A stretch of 64,000 nucleotides of DNA. It comes from Nematostella vectensis (Eukaryota; Cnidaria; Anthozoa; Actiniaria; Edwardsiidae). The stretch lies in contig NC_064048.1 in NCBI RefSeq assembly GCF_932526225.1, forward strand, positions 1,541,340 to 1,605,339, given 5' to 3'. Below are positions 46,838 to 57,790 of the stretch, one piece after another. The notes beneath the pieces were generated by a model. That model was not told the origin of the DNA. It searched no databases and saw only the letters and a program-made list of their open reading frames with translations. Both the position numbers and the translations under genes were made by a program. Position 1 is the stretch's first letter. Every line of letters begins with the position of its first letter.

Positions 46838-47251
46838 TTTCGCCTTTCCGATATTTTGACTGTTGATATCATGTAAATCTACAAAGGTTGTTTTTCATTT
46901 TTTATGTAAACCATTCATACCATGTCTGAAAATGTAACATTCATTTATTGTAACATTGAGACTGTTTTAAAACTGCTAAGGCAGTGTTATTTTTTTTCAT
47001 ACTCCACTTTTTCCTTAAAGTTGAAATAAAACCTTTTGCAGAATTCTTGTGTCAAGAGTTGATATATACACTACATACAAAATAATAATGAAACTCACAT
47101 AGATAGTTGGGGGCTATGATTTTTGTATATAATTTAACTTCCTTGTATGACAAGACAAATCAGTCCGGTATATAATACTATTTATAGTCGAGTTCCAATC
47201 AAAATTTCACTATTACTGTATATTCTAAGTAAAATTTAGAACTACACTTCA

Positions 47252-47919
47252 CTAGTCGTCCTCGTCCAGACCGAAGCCCACCTACTGTGCATCCTCCGAA
47301 GGAAATTCGCGGCGAATTAGGCTGTAAGCGCAGGCGGGTAGTGAAACTATTCTTCCCCAGAGAAAGCCATGGATTAGGTGCGTCAATTCTCTATATGCAA
47401 CGCTTCTTAGGAACCTAGAATTGACGAATGAATGATGATTTGTCACCTCAGATTCGAAACCATTTGCGGCACAAAAGAAACCATACTTACGCATCCTCGG
47501 ACCCTGTTTGGCGATATCTCGTCCTATCTTTCCTTCTATATCTGTCTGCCGAGAGTCACAACGACCAACGGTCCAGGCAAACTGGCCAAAACCCGGGATG
47601 AAAGGTCACACACGAAGGCGCGCGCTCTAATTCCGCCAAAACACGCTCGTCTTGTAGCGCCTCGACGCATTGGTCTAGCTCTTGACAGCAATAACACTCG
47701 CTATTTGACTGAAGTTGAGTAGTTGAGCTATTAGAGCATCGGCACCTAGAAATGTAGTGTGTCAAAAGTAGGGAAGATAGAAGCGATTCGCACTATAGCA
47801 AGCGCGCCTACCAATCTTCGCTTGAATTAGACTTCCCTGGCTTCTCGCTCGCGCTGCTTCCTGTCGTAATCGCGAACCCACTGTTCGTCAGCAATAGGCT
47901 CGTCGGAATACGGCTCCAT
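47252..47919 (-). pseudogene. P2X7 C-terminal (ballast) domain-like gene remnant
   Basis: The minus strand starts MEPYSDEPIADEQWVRDYDR (47919). A second exon begins after an acceptor at 47745 with CRCSNSS and ECYCCQELDQCVEALQDERV, then CVTFHPGFWPVCLDRWSL. A third begins after GTAAGT...CTAG at 47419 with FLRSVAYRELTHLIHGFLWG, RIVSLPACAYSLIRREFP. The C-x-C, CC and CVTFHPGF...VCL pattern matches the P2X7-type cytosolic zinc domain found in many animal proteins without a channel. In-frame stops occur after EAREV, after DRWSL and after SEDAQ, so the copy is likely dead. Confidence 0.6.
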
Positions 47920-47999
47920 GCCGAAAAGTTGTTTACGGATTGTTTCTCAAACGTGATTCTAATTCGATCCGTACAAGTTTAGGGATTTACTTTCAACAT

Positions 48000-48600
48000 G
48001 TTTCAAATTCCTTTAGATTAGTATCAATAGCTTGATAGTGCTTATTGAATCAAGTAAGCGTCCTTTTACCATTTCCCAGGAAGATTAGTTTCTAAATTTG
48101 ACAGGACAATGGACGCTGAGTAATTTGAACGGTATAAATGTTAGCGTCCCTAGAAAAATGCACGTGCCCAAGCGAGTATAAAAGCGGCTGTTTTTACAGT
48201 ATCTGTTAGTTTTTTTAGTACCGTTGAGCAAAGGAGACGCATTGCTTGCGAGGCGTGATGCGGGAGCGAGAAATGCAGTTGCTCAGTGAAGACAGTCAGC
48301 AGAGATAAGCTACAAGCTTAGAGCGCTGTCCGTACGGGCCTGTCATGCCAGTTGTGTTCAGTTTGATTTACCGGTTGTAAGTACTTTGTTTTTAAAACTA
48401 GCCTTTGGTTTAGGTCACCTTTTCTCCGGATTTGACTATGTGTGTTATCACTTAAAATTTATTATTTAATTTGTTAATAAATCCTTATAAGTCCATGCCT
48501 TGCATCATGTATTCGTTCTCACGTTGCCTTTCGCTCGATCGTTTTCGTTTCATTCTATTTATTTTTGCCTACTTTTTGGCTGGTGTCAGAACCTTATAGT
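48000..48600 (+). other. Possible LTR remnant or promoter
   Basis: A TATA box (GAGTATAAAAGCGG) lies at about 48174, AATAAA at 48479, and TGGTGTCAGAACC at about 48581 could be a primer-binding site after an LTR. No partner LTR or internal region is present, so this could equally be a cellular promoter with a 5' exon (donor-like GTAAGT near 48376). Confidence 0.3.
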
Positions 48601-48625
48601 TTTGCCTTCAGTATTGCATTTGTTT

Positions 48626-48907
48626 CTACATTTTTCGTAACCGCACGGTAAATGTCAAGTTCCGACGGTTACATTTGCCCTTGACTTTCTTCTTCTTGAA
48701 GGGTGGTGTCCATAGTGGTACTGGCATCGTCTTCTTTGCTTCCTTCGGCGGCTCCGCCCACACGAACCGGTCGCATTTCTTGTTTGGAGGTCTCACGTCA
48801 CACGCAAAATACACGCGACCGTTGGAAAACTGACCGCGGCTCACTCCGACACGGCAAATGAGGTTATGTTCACACACTGGAAAATCGGTGACGTTAACTC
48901 CCTCCTC
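48626..48907 (-). pseudogene. GRF-type zinc-finger fragment
   Basis: The minus-strand frame reads FPVCEHNLICRVGVSRGQFS, then GRVYFACDVRPPNKKCDRFV and WAEPP, followed by a Lys-rich tail ending at 48626. The C-x-H...GR-x-[FY]-x-C...C-x-[FR]-[FV]-x-W pattern is that of GRF zinc fingers, single-stranded DNA-binding modules. Upstream on the same strand, GCGFYFNQDEAEAV lies in another frame, so an upstream part appears frameshifted away. Confidence 0.55.
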
Positions 48908-49137
48908 GACAGCCTCTCACTGCCTCAGCCTCGTCTTGATTGAAATAAAAGCCACACCCTATCTGACCTTTTAAGAAATCTACAGGAGTACCGCACTTTA
49001 AGGCAGACCCTACTTTTTTGACATCTACGTCACAAAAACACTTCATCATCAATAAAACAAAGCAGCAATGTTCTTCGCTTCAAAATTTCCATCTTATATA
49101 TTCTTTTTAGGGTATCCCATAATAATACCCACACCTA

Positions 49138-49264
49138 TGACGTCACTTCCGCCCGATATATACCCACCAATCACCAACCCTCCCCCTAAAGTCCAAAGGT
49201 CAAGGGGCCCAGTCCAAAGTCCACCCGTGACGTCACTTCCGCGCGATATATTCCAACCAATCAC
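49138..49264 (+). promoter_or_regulatory. Twin CRE/ETS-like modules
   Basis: TGACGTCACTTCCG occurs at 49138-49151 and again at 49228-49241, each followed by a CGATATAT stretch and CCAATCAC. A palindromic CRE joined to an ETS-like CTTCCG, repeated at a 90-bp period, suggests an enhancer or promoter upstream of the TATA promoter at 49355-49505. Confidence 0.55.
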
Positions 49265-49354
49265 AGCACGTCATTCCCAACAACCAATCAGAACGCGCCA
49301 CGACCATGCGGCCGGGGGGCTGGGATCCACCCGATATATAGACTTACTTTACTA

Positions 49355-49505
49355 CTTCCGTTTTTCCAAGCCTCTGATTGGCCAATACTTCCCTTAGCCA
49401 ATCAGAAGCGTTCCCAATGATCTTATCGATACGTGACCTACTTGAAGGTCTATAAAAGACGACAACGAGCCGGGGCCACTTCACAGTCAGTTCAAGACTC
49501 AAAAA
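49355..49505 (+). promoter_or_regulatory. Promoter module copy 2
   Basis: CTTCCG, CCAAGCCTCTGATTGGCCAA, TAGCCAATCAGAAGCGTTCC, GTGACCTACTTGAAGG, TATAAAAG and CACTTCACAGTCAG occur in the same order and spacing as at 22151-22302, at roughly 85 percent identity by eye. Downstream sequence differs completely. Confidence 0.75.
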
Positions 49506-49572
49506 GGTGTAAGTGGTAAGTAGAGGGGTAAGGTGAATTGGCTAGCCACTCATTTACTTTGAAACGTCTCAA

Positions 49573-50375
49573 ATGCGAACTCCTTTCCCACTAGACCTTC
49601 TCCATCTTTCCTCCCACCCCCTAGCATCCCTCGGCTCCCAGTTTTATTTCTCCCCTTCGCATTTGACTAGTACCTGGTCTTACCTCCTGATGATAAACCT
49701 TGTGCTAGAATACACGTAAGGTTGCTTTACATTTCGAAGAGCTCTAAGAAATATCCCACCTTTCCATTTTGTAACTCTATATACCTGTTTTTGTCATCCC
49801 CATTCTTGCCATTCCATGCCATCATATATGTTCCACATTTTCCTCCCTTCCCGATTATCTATCCAGCTAACACCCCCCCCCCCCAACCACCCACCCACCC
49901 CATGTGTTTTGGTACGAATACCCGCCTTCAACCGAAAACGTACGTACCATACGGGGAAAGTTCTGTATCACTTCGGTGATCCCTTGGCACCTCCCCTTTT
50001 CCGCATTTTACTTCACCAAAAACCCCAGTTTTTTTCCTCTGACTATTTTCTCCTCATAGGTACCAATGTACGCCGCAGATATCTAGGCATGACGGGGCCA
50101 GTCATCCACCCACATTCCACATCTACCACCACTCCCATTCCCAAGAACCCTTTCCCCACTCAGTCCACTCATCCACCATCCCCACCACCCTATATAATGA
50201 CTATGTAGATGATGACACCCTTCTCCATATGCTACTCCCTCCCTCCCCTACTCCCAACAACCCGCCCCTTACCGATACTGATATTGATAACCTTCTCACT
50301 GATGAGGATATCGATAACCTTCTCTTATCCATCTCTCCCGTTAGCTCGTCACCTCCATCCCCTTCCGAATTTTGA
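49573..50375 (+). CDS. Candidate two-exon gene with acidic Ser/Pro-rich C-terminus
   Basis: Exon 1 (49573-49715, 143 bp) and exon 2 (50060-50375, 316 bp) join GTAAGG to CTCATAG in phase and give 152 residues. The C-terminus is acidic and leucine-rich with two near-repeats (LTDTDIDNLL, LTDEDIDNLL) followed by SISPVSSSPPSPSEF, like a transactivation region. The N-terminus has no recognisable domain and its composition is unremarkable. The unit lies just downstream of promoter copy 2. I do not recognise a family, and the model rests on splice phase and open frame only. Confidence 0.4.
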
Positions 50376-50389
50376 GGAGGCCTTTACAG

Positions 50390-50705
50390 GAAACACGAGC
50401 AGAAATTGGATGCGCTTCTAAGTTTTTATAGAAGAGAGATAGTAGATCTTATGGAAAAGACAGCGGATAATGAAGAGATCGCGTTGGATACTTCGGATGA
50501 GGTGATTGCGATGAATAGTGATGAGCAAGACTACATGGTTGATGGAGGAGCACAGCACGAGGCTAACAGTATGGACAATATTATTGGAACATTATCTGGG
50601 TCTATTCCAGAAAATATTAATACTAATACGGTCGTTACTAGTACAGTGGGGGAGTCTACTATGGGTAGACTCAAGGAACAACTTCCACAGAATGGGATAC
50701 AATGA
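50390..50705 (+). CDS. Alternative 3' exon or separate acidic ORF
   Basis: An acceptor-like TTTACAG at 50389 precedes an open frame (KHEQKLDALLSFYRREIVDL, then MEKTADNEEIALDTSDE...) ending at 50705. Its entry phase equals that of the exon at 50060, so the exon at 49573-49715 could join either. The protein is acidic and polar with no known domain. Confidence 0.4.
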
Positions 50706-50740
50706 TCAGAATAGGCACCTTTGTTCTCATGAGCTTAGAA

Positions 50741-50830
50741 TGCTATTTTCGAGGCGTTTTGCGAGGTGATTTTCGAGGCGTTTTGCGGGGTGATTTCGAG
50801 GCGTTTTGCGATGCTATTTTCGGTGCGTTC
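50741..50830 (+). repeat. Short tandem repeat, about 3-4 units
   Basis: TTTTCGAGGCGTTTTGCG followed by (A/G)GGTGA or ATGCTA is repeated with small changes. 50831-51279 shows no other supported feature. Confidence 0.7.
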
Positions 50831-51279
50831 TCAAAACCCATCTTATTTTTGTCTCTCCTATTTTTAATTCAAGTATATTAACTGGCGATTGAAATGTACT
50901 ATATTGATGAGATGCAATGTATTGGCCACGAGCTTGGAAAACTCAACGAAAAATGAATAACGCTATAAGGCTTCTATTGCTTATGAAATCAATCATTGTC
51001 GACATTCGTGGAACCGAGGACAAAATAATTGCGCGCTCGGATTTATATCTGGAGAGAGTTCTTTTCAGACGCAAGATGGCCTTTGTATTCCTTGACAACC
51101 CATCGCAACCACATGGTCTCTATAACGGAGGAACTAGATGATCGGGAGTAAAACGTCCCCAAACAATAAACGGCTCTTTTAGGAGCCACCATATCTTACA
51201 AAAAGTGAGGTCAATAAAGTTGCTTCTAAAAGCTTACCGTGTTTGCTCCTTTTCAAACAGTGAATTCCCGGAGTTCGAG

Positions 51280-51736
51280 TTACACAATTTGATAGGAATC
51301 TGTCCACAAAAAAAAGGTGTCGAACCATGAAACTACTATAGGAACCTGTGGTTCTGTAGCTGTATGCGCTGCATGGCTTTGATAGTGTATCTGGCACGTA
51401 GTAAGATGCTAGCCACATAATCTTCGATAACCCTCCCCCTTCCTTTTCCGGCACATACGTCAAGAATAGAATGGCTTTAAAGAGAAAATAAGAAAGATAG
51501 AATACGGGATATTCCTCCAAAAATAATACGTTGACAATGTATAGTACCTGAAGTTCAAATACGCATAGATATCCACGCACAATTCCTACATCAAACCAAA
51601 ATTGGTTTTTGCAATTTTTCGAGAATATAGAGCCTGTCACATGACAACAAGCATCACTCCATTCTTCAGCGTTGAGTACAACGGCACAAGTGAGAACTAA
51701 AATCAAGGTGAGTGGAATCTTTTTCATTAATACCAC
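51280..51736 (-). CDS. Possible small secreted protein
   Basis: The minus-strand start at 51736 (or 51727) gives a Lys-rich N-terminus and a hydrophobic segment (KKIPLTLILVLTCAVVLNAE) typical of a signal peptide, then a mature part with Cys residues around DACCHVTG, NCKN and YLC. A donor CAG/GTACTA after 51548 and an acceptor CACAG before 51345 join in phase 0 and stop at 51280, about 84 residues. Unspliced read-through to 51179 would give 185. I do not recognise a family. Function unknown. Confidence 0.45.
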
Positions 51737-51879
51737 GATCGTTAAATGAACAAATGACGATTATTGACTCATTCACAATCTAAAATGCTTGTTGGGCTTT
51801 ATAGTTCTTAGAAAAGCTTAGTAGTTAATATTAAACTTTTAGCTAAATAAGTTAAGCCTAATAGTTAAAGAATTTGGAC

Positions 51880-52900
51880 TAAACGTTTACTTAACAATTT
51901 TAGATGAGACCTTGATCATTAAACTCCAACGGATTTGCAAAAAGGAGGAGAATGAGTAGCTATGAATATAATCCTTTATTTTATAATTGTGTGTTTTCTT
52001 TCTCACGGATTGGCGAAATTTGAAAAAATGAAAGCTGCCAAAGCTTGAAATGTTAATCATTTACCGATTTGATTTGTTTGTTTAAGTGAACTTACTTTAA
52101 CTGATGAAAGACGACTAACGATTTTTTTTACAACAGGAACTGTGTAAAATTTTTATTCAGGAAAGCATAAAAAATCGGATTACTTTACAAACCATGACTT
52201 CCTTCGGTTTGGGATTGCAGCAGTATTTTTTTTACAAGTATTCATTGACTGGCATGACATTCCCAAAACTCTAGATCTCTACTAGCCTTGCAAGCATCTA
52301 ACAAAATATCTCAAAGCCAAATAATGAACACATAAGACTTTGTCTAATTAGCTTAAGTATATATTTTCAGATTCATTGTACCTTTCTTAAAAATCCTCGG
52401 TATGTTGGATCTTATTCTTCGTATTTTGTGACTTTGTGATCGTCAAATTTGGACTAAACGTTTACTTACTTAATTTTAAGATGAGACCTCGATTATAAAA
52501 CTCCAACGGATATGCAAAAAGAAAGAGAAGGAGTAGCTATTAATATATTTCTTTATTTTATAGCTAATTGTGTATTTTTTTTTTGTCACGGATTGGCGAA
52601 ATTTGAAAAAGTGCGGGTAAAAGTGAAAGCTGCCGAAGCTTGAAAAGTTAATTATTTACCGATTTGTTTTTTTTGTTGTTGTTTAAGTTAACTTACTTTG
52701 ATTGATGAAAGACGACTAACGATTTTTTACAACAGGAACTGTGTAAAAGTTTTATTCAGGAAAGCATAAAAAATCGGTTTGGGATCGCAGCAGCATTTTT
52801 TACAAGTGTTTATTGACCACCGTGGACATTCCCAAAACTCTAGATCTCTACTAGCCTTGCATGTATCTAACAAAATCTCTCAAAGCCAAATAATGAACAC
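51880..52900. repeat. Diverged tandem duplication of about 450-560 bp
   Basis: The segment beginning TTTGGACTAAACGTTTACTT near 51880 and ending AGCCAAATAATGAACACAT near 52335 recurs from about 52449 to 52901 with scattered substitutions and indels. Shared internal landmarks include CACGGATTGGCGAAATTTGA and GATGAAAGACGACTAACGAT. It has no coding capacity and looks like a local duplication. Confidence 0.8.
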
Positions 52901-52901
52901 A

Positions 52902-55884
52902 TTAGTTAACCTATTGACTCATGGCTTTTTTGGAGCTGAATTTACAAAAAAACAGATACCTCCCCCCCCTATTCTGAGTTTTATACAGCCCGTCAAAGTC
53001 AAACACAGCTGCACCTAGTCAGCGGTATCCAAGCTTTCCAACAGTGCTTTGCGGTCCCCACTTTTAATCCCTCGTCGTTGTGCTGAAGCCAGCACAAGTT
53101 GATGGTTGCTTGTATTTTTCATCAAAAATACAGCTATGAGCATATTAGGAGAGTGTCTCAGGACATTATGAAGTCTTTTGGGGCATAATTGAGTGCTTTG
53201 CTTATGGATATTTGCAAGCAAAGGTGGATTCATGATGATTTTTTTTCTTGTTTGGCTTTGCCTGGATGAGAAAATAATTTTCTAATGAATCACCACAGCT
53301 CTCCTAAATGATGTCTTTTCTGAAACCAAATTGATTTTAAAATTGTTTACACTGCTATTCTGGGTCTGTATGACCTGGAATTGATTTGTTTGGCTTCCGG
53401 GTGAAAAGACTTATAAAAAACTATCTGACTTTGGGGAGAGGAGTGTTGACTGGCCCTCCCCTCGTGAATTTTCCCCTGGATCTCCCAGAATGCTTTGCAA
53501 TACGTAAAGACATTTTCGTGGTTGTACAATCCTTCAAGGAATGGACATTGTGTTTTGAGGCCAAGGAAATGTACCTGGAGGATCAGAATAAAGGCATCTA
53601 TTTGTGTCTTGAGCTGTGTTTGCTGATCTCTCTCCCTTGTGTGGTATTTTGAGCGTTTTATTGAGAGGGGTGATTCTGCTTTTCTCTCCTTCGATTTGAG
53701 ATTTGTCAAAGAACCTGTGCTATTATTTGGCTTAAGAGTAGATGCCAACACCTTGGTTGGATGCATATCTGCAATACCATTTATCCCTTATGTCATTGCA
53801 AAAGGGACAACATAATCTTTGAATTGCTCTGTTCATAATTCTATGTTTTGTCCCAATCAAACATTAACACTGTCAATGGCACGAGACCATGACACGAAAA
53901 ATACATAAGCTTTTATAACAAAATATAGCTATCGATATTCGGTTTTAGAACTGCCTTTGCGCTTATTGATTACAGAATTTTTGTTATCGTGTTTTGAAAA
54001 TGTCTTGTCTTGGCGACTTTTTTTGATTGGCTGACGTCAAGAGTTGTACACACTTGATGGGGTTCCAGTCGAAGTTCGCTTGCCATTGTAGATTTGTAAA
54101 GATGAGGACGAGCATATCTTTTGTATTTTTTCTATTTCCTCGCTTTTCAAGAATTGGTAAAGAAATTACAATGTTCAAGCAATGGATCAAAAAAACTTTT
54201 TTCTATCACTAAGATAGGGGTTTAATCGAAACCTTAAGTGAATGGAATAAAAAGACATCTCTGGAGTGTTTACCAGTTCGAGTCGATCGGTTCATTCAAG
54301 CAAATAAATTTCAACCGGATTATTTTGGCTTGTTTTGAGCACTACGCTTCATTTTTACCGGTAAGAATGAATGGCTTGATTATTGGAATATATGTTCTAT
54401 TGGATTGGACTTCATTTAAATGCATTTTTATTCGCAAACTGAGTTGTAGAAAACGATTTCTTCCACGTGCGAATGAGAACGGCCATAAAACCAAGACGGG
54501 GCGAACAACTTCACTAAAGTTAGTAAACTCGCAAAAATACCAGTTCACCTTCAAACAGCACCCCGAGGTGGAAAATGTTGAAAGAACCACATGCAATTGT
54601 AATAATCTGATTCACTGTTAAGCCTCAAAGTACAACAAATTGACAAACTGGAAAAGCGAAATAGTTTGTTTTACCGCGCCGATTGACAACAGGATTTGAT
54701 TCAGTCATTCAAGGAATGATATTTCTCTACAAAACGAACAGTCGAATTATCGACAAAAATCAGTCCTTACAATCGGGAGGGAGGAAGGGTAAATATAACA
54801 TTCGAATTTGTTCTAGAGCCAAGAAAAGCACGGTAAAGGGTGCCGGTTTTCTTGTGAGCGTGTTTTCTTATCGCACCGTACGCTTTGTTTTGCCAGTAAA
54901 TATACATTTGTGCTGTTGTTGTGCATTCCCTTTCACATATACCAAGTCTCGATGGCAGGTTTTCTTTAAAAAACATTATAACTATTCAGGGATTATAATG
55001 CTAGTACCATCTACTATATGTGTTTTTTTTGCCGTTCATTCATTGATGATTTTCAGTCCTCGCATTTCAACCTACTTTTAGATTTCCAGTTGTTTCTCTT
55101 TGAGTTTGATATCTTGACGGGGTTTTTATCTCTTTGTGTAGATAGCTTGCTTCCCTTGTAATCTATAGGTTTCATTATTTAGTGCATTGTTAGTGCGTAA
55201 AAAACGTTCTTCTAAGAGCGTGTTTTGTTCTTGTGACAATTCGCAATAAATTTGGACAAAAAAAAATATAAACATTTTTTCTCTGTATTATTTGAAAGCA
55301 TAGACGCTTTTAAAATATGCATTCTGCTTTGCCGAAATATAGATGCGTTACTTTTTGCCTTGTAATATCGTCTCGTAATTATTAACAGCGTATATCTTAT
55401 TTCTTTGATTACAATTGTGATCGAAAAAGGAGTGAGTTTGCCGAAAAGTTGGGTGGTTCGCACGCAAATGGTGTTCACAAGCTTATAAAAAATATTAATA
55501 AAAATCACCGCTCCAATTGCTGCAGGATTCCTTATGGATACTTTGCTCAGGTTACACTCAGTTATTTTCTGGGGAAGATTCGGGCTCCACGATCAATTAT
55601 ATGTGTATTTTGGGTGGGAGCGTCCTATTTTGTATGGGAATGTCTAATGCTCATCCCCCACTTGTACAACTCTTGACGTCACAAGTGATATGTAAATTAG
55701 ATATTCGGATGTCGCCGGTTTCATGCAAAAATTTGCCAAAATTGCTAATTTTAAAAGGATCAAAAATCAGGTTTCCGTTTAAATCAAGTATCGAAAATTG
55801 GAGGAATTATTTTTGGGATATTACACTACTATACTAACTAGTCAATTTGTCAAAATAAGCAAAATAGAATTTCGTGTCACGTTC
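52902..55884. other. No supported gene
   Basis: The longest frames (53347-53766 minus, 54238-54621 plus, 54683-55081 plus) show no domain, splice pattern or codon signal that I can support. The first contains HENVFTYCKAFWEIQGKIHE and could be a decayed exon, but I do not recognise it. Confidence 0.45.
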
Positions 55885-57539
55885 TCTTTAAGGATGCGTA
55901 TTATTCTGTGAGCATTGCTGAGAAACATAGATGTTATCTTAGATTTGTCTTCATGTAACAACTCTATGAGTATGTCAGTCTCCCAAATGGACTGGCCTCG
56001 GCACCCAGAATGTTTACCAAAATCATGAAGCCTGTCTATAGCAGCCTCAGAGCATAAGGCACTTGTTTGGTTGGATATTTAGATGACATCATCATTTTGG
56101 CTGACTCCCCAGAAGAGCTACGGACAGCTCTTAAAGAGACCAGAGATTTACTGACATCATTGGGGTTCTTCATCCAGGAAGCCAAATCTTCCCTTACACC
56201 CTCTGAAGAGGTTAAATTTTTGGGATTTATCATCAACTGATAAAATGAATGTGACAATGACCCCTGAAAAAGCACTTAAGGTAAAGCAGGCATGTGCTGA
56301 CCTGGTGACTAAGAGTGCAGCCCCTATTAGAACAGTTGCTTCAGTAATAGGGCTCATGGTGTCTAGCTTCCCAGGTGTACCTTACGGTCCATTGTTTTAC
56401 CGTCAACTTGAGAATGAGAAAACGGTAGAACTAAAACACAATGGACACAACCTGGATGCCAAAATGGAGCTATCTACATTAGCTAAGGAGGATTTAAAGT
56501 GGTGGATAGAAAACTTTCTCCAGTACCTATCCTTGTCCCTCCGGCAAATGTTATACTTAAATGTGATAGCTCCCTTTTAGGCTGGGGCAGTGTTATTGAT
56601 GGCTCTAATAATGTTATTGGTGGCAGGTGGAGCCCTGATGAAGCCCTCTTTCATATTAATTTTCTGGAACTGAAGGCAATAAAACTAGGATTACAGTCAT
56701 TATGTAGCCATATGTGCAACACTCATATTAAAGTGCTGTCTGACAACCAAACAGCAGTTGCCTATATTAGGGCAATGGGGGGAACCCCCTCCGATCTATG
56801 CAATCAAATGACCAGAGAAACCCTACTCTGGTGTAAGCAGAGAAATTTATGGCTAAAAAGCTCCCATTTGCCAGGGCATTTAAATGTGACTGCAGATAAA
56901 GCCAGTAGAGAATTTAAAGACAACACTGAGTGGTCCTTGGATATATCAGCTTTTAACAGGCTTGTCGCACAATGGGGTCAGCCATGTGTGGACATGTTAG
57001 CCTCAAGGCCGAATAACAAAGTACAAAAACATGTATCTTGGAAGCCTGAACCTACAGCATTTGCCATTGATGCATTTACAATAGATTGGGCTCAATATGA
57101 CCTCATTTATTGTTTTCCTCCATTTAGCTTGATTGGGAAAGCTCTCCAAAAGATTCAAGCTTGTCAGTGCACAGCACTTGTTGTCGCCCCACTGTGGAAG
57201 ACACTGTTCTGGTACCCGAAGCTGTTAAAGATGCTAATGAAGCCTCCTATTCCAATACCAATGACACGGAAAACACTGGCGCTGCCACACGACCCTTTAC
57301 AAGTTCACCCTATGTATCCCAACCTAAAACTGATTGGCTGTCTAGTGTCAGGGAAATGCTGAGGGGAAAAGGAATCGACGGGGAACCATTGGAAATAATT
57401 ATTGGCTCCTGGAGAGACGGAACAAAAAAGCAATATACAACTTACATTAAACAATGGGTTGAGTATTGTCAAGTGAACAGTGTGTGTACAGCTACACCAT
57501 CCTTGGGTCAAGTACTACAGGTGGCAACTGCAAGGTCTG

Positions 57540-57753
57540 TGTAGTGATGTGTGCGTGATGTAGCGGAACAGATTACGAGATTAACTTGATGATTGTATGA
57601 CAGTTAGGTCGCTAGTAATACGATGCTGGGTGTATCAGATTTAGACTTGAACCTGATGTCGAAAGCGAGTGAATTATATTTGTTAAACGTCCCAACTTCA
57701 TTGTAATTCTTTGACTCTGGGCCGCCAAACCCTATCCTGACCGAGCTATTACA
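57540..57753 (+). repeat. 5' LTR (214 bp)
   Basis: It is longer than the 3' LTR by about 22 bp because of a segment around GACAGTTAGGTCGCTAGTAA. Otherwise the two differ by a few substitutions and one-base indels, which indicates some age since insertion. Confidence 0.95.
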
Positions 57754-57790
57754 TATTGGCACCCCCGACGGGACGTTCGAGCAGTTAGAC

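Noticed and set aside
53347..53766. 139-codon minus-strand frame
   Set aside because: Looks partly protein-like but I find no family, start or splice evidence; left as unresolved.
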